A DNA stretch of 64,000 nt, from positions 1 to 64,000 of the forward strand of contig NZ_LPZN01000048.1 in the NCBI RefSeq assembly GCF_001646655.1, given 5' to 3'. Position numbers and translations under genes: made by a program. The first letter of the stretch is position 1; each line of letters begins with the position of its first letter. Of the stretch, positions 38,114 to 46,523 are shown piece after piece. The notes beneath the pieces were generated by a model. That model saw nothing but the letters and a program-made list of their open reading frames with translations, was not told where the DNA came from and made no database searches. The stretch is from Rhodococcus gordoniae. GTDB lineage: Bacteria; Actinomycetota; Actinomycetes; Mycobacteriales; Mycobacteriaceae.

Positions 38114-38283
38114 GACAATCCTCTCGTGTAGGAAGAAGACATCGACCGTGCGCCGCTCCTCACGAGGAGCGGTTACGATCCGATTCTCAGAAGCAAGGGT
38201 GTCTTCGGGTTATGCTGCCACCCTTGAATTTTCGACCGCCGGCTTCTCGACGCGACGAGGCGTCGAACGCACGAGCCGACCAC

Positions 38284-38310
38284 GGGAGGGCACCGTCGCA
38301 GTGCCCTCCC
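38284..38310 (-). terminator. Terminator after SHOCT gene
   Basis: GGGAGGGCAC (38284-38293) pairs perfectly with GTGCCCTCCC (38301-38310) over a 7-nt loop. It lies 12 nt beyond the stop of the minus-strand SHOCT gene. Confidence 0.75.
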
Positions 38311-38322
38311 CGCGACGATGAT

Positions 38323-38739
38323 TCACGCGATGGGCACGCCGTCACGTCCGGTCGTGGCGTTACCGAGCGCCTGAGCCTTGAGGTGTTCGTACTCCGCGGG
38401 CGTGATCGCACCGGAGTCGAGCAGGGCCTTCGCATCGGCGATCTGTTGAGCCGGAGACTTCCCGACCGCCACGGTCCGGATGTATTCGTCGGTGGCCTGC
38501 TTCGCCTCCGCTTGGGCCTGCTGTGCCCGCAGCGCCATTCCCCGACCGCGAGCGATCAGGTAGACCAACGCCGTCAGGTACGGAAGGACCACCAGACCGA
38601 TGACCCACACCGCCTTCACCCAACCGGATACGGAGTGATCCCGGAAGAGGTCGACGATGATTTGGAACAGGACGATCAGATACGCCACGAAGGCGAATAC
38701 GACGACGGTGTACCACACGTAGTCCCAGAATGAATCCAT
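38323..38739 (-). CDS. SHOCT/PLDc_N membrane protein
   Basis: A 138-residue protein. MDSFWDYVWYTVVVFAFVAY opens the first helix; a second helix (about 47-66, AVWVIGLVVLPYLTALVYLI) follows a FRDHSVSGW loop, and together they form a PLDc_N-like domain. A charged linker leads to a C-terminal SHOCT motif: QIADAKALLDSGAITPAEYE. Such proteins are often stress-induced membrane proteins. GGGAGG precedes the ATG at 38739. It lies between the two DUF7144 paralogues. Confidence 0.86.
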   Translation of the reverse strand: MDSFWDYVWYTVVVFAFVAYLIVLFQIIVDLFRDHSVSGWVKAVWVIGLVVLPYLTALVYLIARGRGMALRAQQAQAEAKQATDEYIRTVAVGKSPAQQIADAKALLDSGAITPAEYEHLKAQALGNATTGRDGVPIA

Positions 38740-38848
38740 AGCCGAACCTCCCCGGCCGAACCGATGGCGGGCGATGCCCTGTGAAACCACCGGAGAATGA
38801 AGATCTCGAATTCTGTTGTCCCTGCGGTGTGCCGCAACGGCACTGCCA

Positions 38849-38938
38849 CTACTCGCGGCCCCCGGTCCACTCGTCGACACCGGTGTCGAATCGTGACGAC
38901 TGTCCGATTCGGGCTTCGGCAGGTCCATCTTCGGTCAT
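38849..38938 (-). CDS. Possible 29-residue peptide
   Basis: A short minus-strand frame (MTEDGPAEARIGQ at the start, TGGRE at the end) with GGAGG followed by TCGTC and an ATG, a very good ribosome-binding site. It lies in the 308-nt gap between the SHOCT gene and the second DUF7144 gene. The rest of this gap has no other coding signal. The peptide is acidic and unrelated to anything I know; it could also be a leader or the remnant of a gene. Confidence 0.3.
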   Translation of the reverse strand: MTEDGPAEARIGQSSRFDTGVDEWTGGRE

Positions 38939-39047
38939 GACGACCTCCGTCCCTCTGTTCGGGAGGGCCGGATATACCATACGCCCGTTCCCGGGTCGAG
39001 GGCACCGGTTTGCGCAATCGGCGCGTTTCGGTACCGGATCGGGTCGA

Positions 39048-39473
39048 TCAGGAGTACACCGCCCGGGGGTTCCAGGTTGCGACCGCCCAGATGACCACTA
39101 CATCGAGGGCGATGATCGCGAGTGCCCACCCGGGGTAGTAGGGAAGCCACATGAAGTTCACCAGGATGGACAGCGCGGCAATGACCATCGCCGACACCCG
39201 CGCCCATGTCACCCCGGAGATCAACGCGATGCCCACGATCACCATCACGACACCGACGACGATGTGGACCCACCCCCACGTGGTGAGATCGAACCTGAAC
39301 ACGTACTCCTGACCGGTGACGAACACTTCGTCCTCGGCGACCGCCGCAATCCCCTGCAACAGCTGCAGAGCGCCGATCAAGGTCATGATGATCGCGGCGC
39401 CGACCGACGTTCCCGCGGCCAGACCCTGCTTGACCGACATTTCCTCCCGATCGGCATGCACATTGTGAGACAT
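39048..39473 (-). CDS. DUF7144-family four-helix membrane protein (copy 2)
   Basis: A 141-residue paralogue of 37688-38113, identical in length and with the same helices: KQGLAAGTSVGAAIIMTLIG, EDEVFVTGQEYVFRFDLTTW, WGWVHIVVGVVMVIVGIAL and NFMWLPYYPGWALAIIALDV. Both share EDEVF-V-G-EY-F-FD-TTWGW. The ATG at 39473 is preceded by GGAAGGAGC. The two copies on the same strand, 1.0 kb apart, around the SHOCT gene indicate a local gene duplication. Function unknown. Confidence 0.85.
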   Translation of the reverse strand: MSHNVHADREEMSVKQGLAAGTSVGAAIIMTLIGALQLLQGIAAVAEDEVFVTGQEYVFRFDLTTWGWVHIVVGVVMVIVGIALISGVTWARVSAMVIAALSILVNFMWLPYYPGWALAIIALDVVVIWAVATWNPRAVYS

Positions 39474-39576
39474 GATGCTCCTTCCGGACGACCCGTCATC
39501 ATCGAGTGTGCGCTCCGCCGGAATTCTCCAGTAGGGGTTGACGATTTTCCTCCGCCGGTGAGCACACCCGGAACGG

Positions 39577-39849
39577 TCAGGCCACGAGCAGCGCGAGCCA
39601 TCCGAACGGCACGCCGCCCACGACACCGGCCGCGAGCCAGCGCAGCACCGGCACCCGCAGCCACGACCACACGGTCGGGACGATTCCCGCGGCCGTCACG
39701 ATGTTGACGACGACCGCGAGAACCGGATCGATCCGGCCGAGCACCCGGCCGCAGGCCACGACGGCGATGACGGTGGCGACGAAGGAGAATGCCGTCAGTG
39801 TGAGCCCCGTCCCCCACGGGGTGGGCGCGGGGTCGCGAGCCGGGATCAT
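39577..39849 (-). CDS. DUF2537 small membrane protein
   Basis: A 90-residue protein with a short N-terminus (MIPARDPAPTPWGTGLTLTA) and three hydrophobic helices (about 12-30, 35-58 and 65-88), the pattern of DUF2537. Its ATG overlaps the stop of the rRNA methylase gene (ATGA). M. tuberculosis Rv0882, next to the methylase Rv0881, is the likely counterpart. Function unknown. Confidence 0.78.
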   Translation of the reverse strand: MIPARDPAPTPWGTGLTLTAFSFVATVIAVVACGRVLGRIDPVLAVVVNIVTAAGIVPTVWSWLRVPVLRWLAAGVVGGVPFGWLALLVA

Positions 39850-40652
39850 CGCGGCAGCCGGACCCGCTCGTAGAACGCCATCGCCGCCGCAGTGGCCACG
39901 TTCAGCGAATCCGTGCCGGGCGCCATGGGAATTCGGGCACGCACGTCGGTCGCCCGCATCGCCTGCTCGGTCAGACCCGGGCCTTCGGCACCGAGCAACA
40001 GTGCGACCTTCTCCTCCGTCATCGCTTCCGCGAGCGGGATCGCCTGCGGATCGGGAGTCAGCGAGATCAGCTGGAATCCCTTGCCACGCAACTGATCCAG
40101 GTCGGACGGCCATCGGTCGAGATGCGTGAAGGGAACACGGAGGACGTGCCCCATCGACACGCGGACCGCCCTGCGGTACAACGGGTCGGCGCAGCCCTTC
40201 CCGAAAAGCACACCGTCGACACCGAGGCCGGCCGCGTTGCGGAACATCGAGCCGATGTTCTCGTGGTCGTTGACCCCTTCGAGCACCGTGACCGTGGTCG
40301 CCTTGCCGAGGACCTCGTCGAGCGACAACGGTGCGGGTCGGTGCGAGACCGCGAGCACGCCTCGGTTGAGGTGGAACCCGACGATCTCGGCCATGGTTCC
40401 GACGTCGGTGCGGTAGAAGGGCACGTCGACGTCGCACAGGTCGCCGGCGAGTTCGTCCAGCCGTCGACCCACTCCGAGCAGGCTCGCCGGAGAGAACCGG
40501 GAATCGAGCATGCGCTGGACGACCAGCACACCCTCAGCGATCACCAGCCCCTTCCGACCGGGAAGGTCGGGCCGACGATCCGCCGAGTTGAGATCGCGGA
40601 AATCGTCGACCCGGGGGTCGGAAGGATCGTCGATGTCGATGACGTGAACCAC
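39846..40652 (-). CDS. TrmH/SpoU-family RNA 2'-O-methyltransferase
   Basis: A 268-residue SPOUT enzyme. The N-terminal substrate-binding domain ends near residue 95 (a FHLNRGVLAVSHRP segment). The knot domain has VTVLEGVNDHENIGSMFRNA (motif 1, with the N and R that bind RNA), LLLGAEGPGLTEQAM (motif 2) and APGTDSLNVATAAAMAFYE (motif 3, knot). It methylates a ribose in rRNA or tRNA; M. tuberculosis Rv0881 is the likely orthologue. The GTG at 40652 follows GGGAG and starts VVHVIDIDD. Upstream, between it and the MarR gene, lies a six-copy tandem repeat. Confidence 0.87.
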   Translation of the reverse strand: MVHVIDIDDPSDPRVDDFRDLNSADRRPDLPGRKGLVIAEGVLVVQRMLDSRFSPASLLGVGRRLDELAGDLCDVDVPFYRTDVGTMAEIVGFHLNRGVLAVSHRPAPLSLDEVLGKATTVTVLEGVNDHENIGSMFRNAAGLGVDGVLFGKGCADPLYRRAVRVSMGHVLRVPFTHLDRWPSDLDQLRGKGFQLISLTPDPQAIPLAEAMTEEKVALLLGAEGPGLTEQAMRATDVRARIPMAPGTDSLNVATAAAMAFYERVRLPR

Positions 40653-40696
40653 CGGGACATTCTCCCAGCGTCCGCGTCCCCTCCCGCACCGGGTCG

Positions 40697-40830
40697 GTCG
40701 ACGCGACCGTGACACGAGGTCGACGCGACCGTGACACGAGGTCGGCGCGACCGGGGGTACGAGGTCGACGCGACCGGGGGTACGAGGTCGACGCGACCGG
40801 GGGTACGAGGTCGACGCGACCGGGGGTACG
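40697..40830. repeat. Six-copy 22/23-bp tandem repeat
   Basis: Six head-to-tail units start GTCGACGCGACCG (one copy has GTCGGCGCG). Two units (40697-40718, 40719-40740) are 22 bp and end TGACACGAG; four (40741-40763, 40764-40786, 40787-40809 and 40810-40830) are 23 bp with GGGGGTACGAG, the last cut short. There are no spacers, so this is a minisatellite. It lies between the minus-strand MarR gene and the TrmH gene, so it would be in the 5' leader of the methylase transcript if transcribed through. Confidence 0.92.
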
Positions 40831-40831
40831 G

Positions 40832-41263
40832 TCAGTCGTCTTCCGCGACCAGCGCCGTGAGGATACCCACGGCCTCGCGCAGCGTCGCGAGCGATGCGGA
40901 GTCGAGATTCTCGAGCCGTTCGGTCAGCCACACTTCACGTGCCTGGGCTTCGTCGGCGAGCAACTCGGTCCCGGCGTCGGACAACGTCACGATGATCTGT
41001 CGTCCGTCCGTGGGATGCGGTGTCCGCTCGACGAGGCCGAGTTCGTGAAGCGAGGCGATGACCCTGGTCATCGAAGGCGGTTGGACGCGTTCGCGCGCAG
41101 CCAGCGCCCCCGGGGTCATCGCACCCTCCTGCGCGAGGGTGGCCATCGCCGAGATCTGGGTCAGGGAAACTCGGGAATCGGTGCGTCGCCCCCGCAAATG
41201 ACGCGTCAGACGCACAACGGCGAGTGAGAGGTCACCGGCGAGTGCGCGTGTATCCGAGATCAT
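40832..41263 (-). CDS. MarR-family transcriptional regulator (Rv0880-like)
   Basis: A 143-residue winged-helix protein, the same length as Rv0880. SLTQISAMATLAQEGAMTPG precedes the recognition helix (about 60-75, RVQPPSMTRVIASLHELGLV), followed by the beta-wing RTPHPTDGRQIIVTLSDAG. The ATG at 41263 lies 7 nt after a TATTCT -10 box on the minus strand, so it is probably a leaderless transcript. It immediately precedes a tandem repeat, and the Rv0880/Rv0881/Rv0882 order matches the repressor/methylase/DUF2537 order here. Confidence 0.86.
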   Translation of the reverse strand: MISDTRALAGDLSLAVVRLTRHLRGRRTDSRVSLTQISAMATLAQEGAMTPGALAARERVQPPSMTRVIASLHELGLVERTPHPTDGRQIIVTLSDAGTELLADEAQAREVWLTERLENLDSASLATLREAVGILTALVAEDD

Positions 41264-41307
41264 GGCGTGCAGAATACGTCACATCGCCCGAAACACGCCT
41301 CGGCCCT

Positions 41308-42777
41308 CTACGTGAGCAGTTCCGTGATCGGATCGACCGAGAAGTACAGGGCGAACAGCCCCGCGACGATCCACATCAGCGGATGGATGGTGCGGATCTT
41401 GCCGCTGGCCGCGTGCAGGACCACCCAGGTGATGAAGCCGACGCCGATGCCGTTGGCGATCGAGTAGGTGAACGGCATGACCATGATGGTCAGGAAGGCC
41501 GGCAACGCCACGGCGAACACCGAGAAGTCGATGTCGCGGACCTGGCCGATCATCAGGGCACCGACCACGACCAGCGCCGGAGCGGCCGCCTCGATCGGGA
41601 CCACCTCGTACAGCGGAGTCAGGAACATCGCGAGCAGGAACAACACGCCGGTGACCACGTTGGCCAGGCCGGTGCGGGCTCCTTCCGCGATACCCGAGGC
41701 CGATTCGACGAACACCGTGTTCGAGGAGGCCGAGGCGCCGCCACCGACGATGGCGCCGGTGCCCTCGACGACGAGGGCCTTGCCGATGCCCGGCAGGGTG
41801 CCGTTCTTGTCGGCGAGGTCGGCCTCCTTGCCGAGACCGGTCATGGTTCCCATCGCGTCGAAGAAGTTCGCGAGGACGAGGGTGAACACGAGCAGCGTCG
41901 CGGCGATCACGCCGATGCGGGTGAACGCGCCGAACAGGTCGACATTGCCGACGAGGCTCAGGTCCGGGATCCCGAAGAAGGAGTCCGGGGCCTCGGGGGT
42001 GCTGAGGTTCCAGCCCTTCGGGTTGGTGCCCAGGGACGGACCGACGTCCGTGACCGCTTCGATGATCATCGACAGGATGGTCGTGACGACGATGCCGATC
42101 AGCAGTCCGCCGCGCACCTTGCGTGCGACGAGCACACCCATCAGCAGGACACCGACGACGAAGACGAAGGTCGGCCACGAGGCGATCGATCCGTCGATAC
42201 CCAGGCCGACCGGAACGGTGGTGCCGGCGGCGTCGGGGATGCGGCGTACGAAGCCGGCGTCGACGAGACCGATCATGGCGATGAAGGCGCCGATACCGGC
42301 GGCGATGGCGGCCTTCAGTTCCGCCGGGATGGCGTTGAACACCGCGGTGCGGAAGCCGGTCAGGGCCAGCACGACGATGATGATGCCGTCGATGACCACC
42401 AGACCCATCGCTTCGGGCCAGGTCACCTGCGGGGCGATGGTCACCGCGAGCAGGCTGTTGATGCCCAGGCCGGCGGCGATGGCGAACGGATAGTTGGCGA
42501 CCACACCGAAGACGATGCTCATGAAGCCGGCGACCAGCGCGGTGACGGCCGCGACCTGATTGATGGGCAGGATGTTGCCCAGCACGTCGACCTTCGCGCT
42601 CGCGTCGTCGGCGGAGAAACTACCGAGGATGAGCGGGTTGAGGACCACGATGTACGACATCGCGAAGAACGTGACGATGCCGCCACGCACCTCCCGGGAC
42701 ACGGTCGAACCGCGCTCGGTGATCTTGAAATAGGCGTCCAGAAAGGACGTTCGCTTGGAGTCGGTGCCTACGGCCAT
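41308..42777 (-). CDS. NCS2-family purine permease (AzgA/GhxP-type)
   Basis: A 489-residue transporter with about 14 helices. ITERGSTVSREVRGGIVTFF is the family N-terminus, NPLILG and NYPFAIAAGLGINSLLA are in early helices, and NFFDAMGTMTGLGKEADLAD and GGGASASSNTVFVESASGIA are the substrate-binding and helix 10 motifs. It is likely a proton symporter for guanine, hypoxanthine or adenine. The start at 42777 (ATG) is used; an upstream GTG at 42783 is possible. It is divergent from the DUF2530 gene. Confidence 0.9.
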   Translation of the reverse strand: MAVGTDSKRTSFLDAYFKITERGSTVSREVRGGIVTFFAMSYIVVLNPLILGSFSADDASAKVDVLGNILPINQVAAVTALVAGFMSIVFGVVANYPFAIAAGLGINSLLAVTIAPQVTWPEAMGLVVIDGIIIVVLALTGFRTAVFNAIPAELKAAIAAGIGAFIAMIGLVDAGFVRRIPDAAGTTVPVGLGIDGSIASWPTFVFVVGVLLMGVLVARKVRGGLLIGIVVTTILSMIIEAVTDVGPSLGTNPKGWNLSTPEAPDSFFGIPDLSLVGNVDLFGAFTRIGVIAATLLVFTLVLANFFDAMGTMTGLGKEADLADKNGTLPGIGKALVVEGTGAIVGGGASASSNTVFVESASGIAEGARTGLANVVTGVLFLLAMFLTPLYEVVPIEAAAPALVVVGALMIGQVRDIDFSVFAVALPAFLTIMVMPFTYSIANGIGVGFITWVVLHAASGKIRTIHPLMWIVAGLFALYFSVDPITELLT

Positions 42778-42858
42778 GTCCACAAAATCCGCTCGTCGAG
42801 TACGGGGCGTCGCAACGGGAACCGATTATTGCAGCGCGAAGGAACTAATCTGCAATCC

Positions 42859-43110
42859 GTGGAACCCGCCCAGCTCGTCGCCGCCCGTATCCGACGCCTC
42901 GCCGACCCCCGCCCCGCGCTCGCCGTGGGAACCGCTCTGTGGGTGGTGGCGACCGTCGTCGTGTTGTGGGTCGGCGGCGATCTCCGCGACGATGCGCTAC
43001 CGATCTGCGTGGCGGGAATCCTGGTGGGGCTGCTGGGAACTGCGCTCTTCCTGCTGCAGCGTCGCGCCGCCCGTCGCGGCGACCGCGGCGCCCAGGTGGG
43101 TCTGGACTGA
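42859..43110 (+). CDS. DUF2530 small membrane protein
   Basis: An 83-residue protein. A charged N-terminus is followed by two helices (about 21-40 and 47-66), with GGDLRDDALPICVAGILVGL in between, then a basic tail. This is the DUF2530 pattern; Rv0879c in M. tuberculosis is the likely counterpart. GTG 42859 lies 7 nt after TAATCT (42846-42851), a leaderless arrangement. It shares its promoter region with the purine permease. Function unknown. Confidence 0.82.
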   Translation: MEPAQLVAARIRRLADPRPALAVGTALWVVATVVVLWVGGDLRDDALPICVAGILVGLLGTALFLLQRRAARRGDRGAQVGLD

Positions 43111-43148
43111 TTCCCGTACACCGCCGTCCGCGAGACACCCACGGCGGG

Positions 43149-43688
43149 TCAGCGGCGGATCCGCACGCGAGTGATCAACCACACCCACAGCACGGCCCAT
43201 GTGATCCCGAAGATCCAGCCCGCGACGACATCGGTGAACCAGTGCGCGGCCAGGTAGACGCGGGAGAACCCGATGGCCAGGGTGTACGTTGCGAGCGCCG
43301 CCGTCGCGACCGTCCGGCGACGATCCCCCCGCGGCCACGTGCGCACCACCACCGCCACGAGCACCGTGGCCAGCACGGCACTGGTCATCGCATGTCCCGA
43401 AGGGAACGACTCGGTGTGCAGGACGACCAGTCGTTCGGGTTCGGGGGGCCGGACGCGGCCGAACAGATGCTTGAGCAGCGACATCACCGGCCAGCCCGTC
43501 AGTACGGCACCGGCCACGAAGACGGCATCGCGCAGACGATCGGCGCGCACCAGCAACAACGTCGTCACCGTCGCGATCAGACTCGTCGCGATTCCCCCAC
43601 CCGTATGGGTGAGGACGGTCACTGTGGTGGTCAGTACGGGCTCGCGGATCGAGACCATCCAGTCGAGCACCGCGACGTCGATCGTCAC
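43149..43688 (-). CDS. PAP2-family phosphatase
   Basis: A 179-residue membrane phosphatase with all three PAP2 motifs: KHLFGRVRP (KxxxxxxRP), PSGHA and SRVYLAAHWFTDVVAG (SRxxxxxHxxxD). Six helices surround them. It dephosphorylates a lipid phosphate or isoprenyl pyrophosphate at the membrane. The GTG at 43688 overlaps the sacsin-type ATPase stop (GTGA), so it is translated downstream of that very large gene. Confidence 0.88.
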   Translation of the reverse strand: MTIDVAVLDWMVSIREPVLTTTVTVLTHTGGGIATSLIATVTTLLLVRADRLRDAVFVAGAVLTGWPVMSLLKHLFGRVRPPEPERLVVLHTESFPSGHAMTSAVLATVLVAVVVRTWPRGDRRRTVATAALATYTLAIGFSRVYLAAHWFTDVVAGWIFGITWAVLWVWLITRVRIRR

Positions 43689-46522
43689 GGTCCGGTTCCC
43701 CGGTGCGGCGCAGCTGCCACCACGGTCGCGCGGCCCGCCGCGAGCGCGGTGAGCGCGGCGGCCAGGCCCTTCGGCGTGCTGTGGACGGTGCCGGCGGCAT
43801 CGACCCACCATTCGACCTCGATCTCACCGGCCAGAGCCCCGGAGCAGCGCACGACCAGCCGGTCGTGCAGGGCGAGCACCCCGCGCGGCAGCGGTACACC
43901 GGCGACGATCCCGGCCAGGACGGCGGCAGGCTCGCGTTCCCAGGTCGAGCTGTGTCCCTGCTCGACGGGTTCGGCGTCGACGACCGCCGACGCCACGGCG
44001 ATGTCGAGCACGTCCGCAAGCGCGTGTGCGGTTCCCCGTCCGCCGGTGACGAGCCGGTCGTGCGGGATGACGGCCGCGAACCACGGACGGTCGGGGACGA
44101 GGGCGTCCGCGGCATCGGCGACGGTGCCCGCCAGGCTGCGCACCCCGTCGGGCAGGGTGACCGACTCGGGATCGAGACCCCCCGACGAGAAGGCCGCGGC
44201 GAGCGCGTCGTGAGCGGCGACGATCGCCGCCGGTCCCGGCGATCGGCTCTCGTCGGCGAGCCGGTCGAGCAGTGTCTGTGCCAGGTCGAGGTCCTCGATC
44301 ACCGTTCCGGCGAGGGCACCGCGGAAGGCGGCCGCGTCGGGATGGGTGCAGGGATCGAGGAGACCGTCGAACAGGACGTCGTCGGCGAAGCGGTAGTGCC
44401 CCAGGGGCCGGCCGTCGAGCGACGCGCGGGTGCGCAGGTACCACGCGGTGTATCCGGCGGGGTCGGCGAGCGCCTCGGCCGTAGTGGGTTCGGTCGCCAG
44501 CAGGGTCAGCGCCCGTGACCAGCGACGATCGTCGACGAGATCGAGATCGCGCACCGCGACGAGTGTCTCGGGATCGTCGTCGAGTCGCTCCCACCAGAGG
44601 TGTTCGTCGGGCAGGTCGTGATCGGGACCGGTGGGCAGGTCGGCGCGGAGGACCGTGAAGCCCCAGCCCACACCGATCGCGCGCAGCGCGTCGGCCCCGT
44701 ACCGGTCGACGACGGACGGGTCGACGGTGCCGAAGGGTGCGTCCTCGACCAGCACCTCGGCGAGCGGCGCGCCGGGGAGCAGGAGTTCGTCGGCGGGAAC
44801 GGCATCGCCGTGGGTGTCGGGCAGCAGCAACGCCCCGAGTTCGCGAGGCACGGCCGCAGCGGAGGCGAACGGCACCAGCCGGAGCACGACGTCGGCGAGC
44901 TCGCCGGCCGGGAGATCGCCGTCCGGGTCGATGTCGTCGGGATCGGCGTCCTCGACGGCGGCGGCGAGCGCCGGGTCGGCGAGCAGATCCTCGACCGTCA
45001 CGGTGCCGGCTCCGAGCCGGGCGAGCAGAGGATGCGCGGCCTCGGGATGGACGAGGCGCACCCACGGCATCGACACCGCGCCCACATCCTGCAGTTGCGT
45101 CGCGAGGACGGTCGTGCGCGGGCCGGTCACGGTCCGGCCGTCCGACAGCGGAACCGGCAGGGATGCGAGTTCCTCGGCCGCCACCGCGTCGACGACGAGC
45201 GGAGTCAGCGCCTCGTAGAGGCGGTTCCACCACTTCGGATCGCGTTCGTGGCCGGAGAGCAGTTCGGCCAGTCGCGCGAGACCGAGCCGGTGCACTCCGA
45301 CGGCCGAGAGCGCCGACGAATGTCGCGGGCCGCACAGCTCCGGGATCACGAGCCCGGGGACGACCTCACCGAGGACGTCGGCGAGCTCGTCGGTGAGACC
45401 GGGCAACGCGACGGCCCGGTCCGGTACCAGATCGGCGTCGCCGTCGGCTGCGGGAAGCCACGCTCCGGCGGCCAGGTCGTCGAGGATCGCCTCGCGGATC
45501 CTGCCGTCGACCTCGCTGCGCGCGAAGCCCGGGAGGGGCACGAGGTCGAGTCGCTGGTCGGGGGGCAGAGCCGCGACGAACCGCGCGTACCCGCGGGCGG
45601 CGTTCTCGACGTGGGCCCCGGGCAGCACGCGCCGCCGGTCGGGTTGCATCGCGACGTCGGCGACGACGATCGCGGGCAGCGACAGCTCCTCGTCGGAGCG
45701 GGTGGGAGCGCGCAGGACGTCGCTGCCGACCGGTGCGACCCGGCCGTCCACGACGGGGACGAGCCACCGCGCCGACGATCCGGTGAACTCCCACCAGGTG
45801 CGACCGCCGATCCGCACCTCCCCCAGGCCGTTGTCGAGTTCGCGCCGGTGGCGGGTGAACTCGTCGTCGCCGATGACGACGGTGCGCAGGCCGGGAAGTT
45901 CGAGCAGGATGTCGTGGGCCTCGGCGCGGAAGGCATCGAGCAGCGCGACCGGGTCGACCCCGGCACGCAGGGTCAGCACGACCTCGGTGTCGCTGTCGGG
46001 CACCGGTGGTGTCGCCGTCGGCCACACGAGGCGCAGCGCCGGGACACCGGACTCCGGTTCCGGCAGGCCCCGCTCGGCGAGGACCGAGCGGGTGCGCTCG
46101 GCCGAGAAGCGGATCGAGCCGGTCCGCGAACGGACCTCGATGTCGTCGGAGACCGCCAGCACCGCGGTGAAGCCGACCCCGAACCGTCCCACTGTGGATG
46201 CGGTACCGCTCTTGTTCGACGAGCGCAGCGCGGTCAGTGCATGGACACCGCCCACGTCGAGCGGCTCGCCGATGTTCGCGACATGGAGCCGACCGTCGGC
46301 GACCCGTACCCGCAGTTCCCCCGGTGTACCGGCGCGCGCGGCGGCATCGGCGGCGTTCTGGGCGAGTTCGGTCAGGACGCGATCGCGGTACCCCGCACGG
46401 ACGTGATCGGCCTCGGTGGCGGCGTCCTCCCGGAGGCGGGTGGGCGACGACGACCACGCCGCGAGGATTCCCTCGCGTAACGCCGCGGTCCCGAACGGAT
46501 CCGCGGGGCCCGGCCGGGTCAC
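43685..46522 (-). CDS. Sacsin-type (HSP90-like) ATPase domain protein
   Basis: A 945-residue protein. Residues about 1-210 form a GHKL ATPase: RDRVLTELAQNAADAAARAG is the N-box, VANIGEPLDVGGVHALTALR and GTASTVGRFGVGFTAVLAV are the G1 and G2 lids. The remaining 700 residues are acidic, with many WW/RLYE and DLVP segments and no known domain I can name. This matches the actinobacterial proteins annotated as sacsin N-terminal ATPase-like. A chaperone-type or regulatory role is guessed; the ATP-binding motifs are seen. The GTG at 46522 lies one base after the DUF3027 stop, so DUF3027 - ATPase - PAP2 form an operon. Confidence 0.85.
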   Translation of the reverse strand: MTRPGPADPFGTAALREGILAAWSSSPTRLREDAATEADHVRAGYRDRVLTELAQNAADAAARAGTPGELRVRVADGRLHVANIGEPLDVGGVHALTALRSSNKSGTASTVGRFGVGFTAVLAVSDDIEVRSRTGSIRFSAERTRSVLAERGLPEPESGVPALRLVWPTATPPVPDSDTEVVLTLRAGVDPVALLDAFRAEAHDILLELPGLRTVVIGDDEFTRHRRELDNGLGEVRIGGRTWWEFTGSSARWLVPVVDGRVAPVGSDVLRAPTRSDEELSLPAIVVADVAMQPDRRRVLPGAHVENAARGYARFVAALPPDQRLDLVPLPGFARSEVDGRIREAILDDLAAGAWLPAADGDADLVPDRAVALPGLTDELADVLGEVVPGLVIPELCGPRHSSALSAVGVHRLGLARLAELLSGHERDPKWWNRLYEALTPLVVDAVAAEELASLPVPLSDGRTVTGPRTTVLATQLQDVGAVSMPWVRLVHPEAAHPLLARLGAGTVTVEDLLADPALAAAVEDADPDDIDPDGDLPAGELADVVLRLVPFASAAAVPRELGALLLPDTHGDAVPADELLLPGAPLAEVLVEDAPFGTVDPSVVDRYGADALRAIGVGWGFTVLRADLPTGPDHDLPDEHLWWERLDDDPETLVAVRDLDLVDDRRWSRALTLLATEPTTAEALADPAGYTAWYLRTRASLDGRPLGHYRFADDVLFDGLLDPCTHPDAAAFRGALAGTVIEDLDLAQTLLDRLADESRSPGPAAIVAAHDALAAAFSSGGLDPESVTLPDGVRSLAGTVADAADALVPDRPWFAAVIPHDRLVTGGRGTAHALADVLDIAVASAVVDAEPVEQGHSSTWEREPAAVLAGIVAGVPLPRGVLALHDRLVVRCSGALAGEIEVEWWVDAAGTVHSTPKGLAAALTALAAGRATVVAAAPHRGTGP

Positions 46523-46523
46523 G

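Noticed and set aside
40697-40830. Tandem repeats as a CRISPR array
   Set aside because: Units are directly adjacent without spacers and no cas gene is present.
41224-43110. A 628-codon plus-strand open frame over the purine permease
   Set aside because: Low-complexity Arg/Asp/Gly/His translation opposite a clear NCS2 permease; only its last 83 codons (DUF2530) are real, with their own start and -10 box.
44600-46480. A 626-codon plus-strand open frame opposite the sacsin-type ATPase
   Set aside because: Typical GC-rich antisense shadow without motifs; the minus strand has an HSP90-like ATPase.
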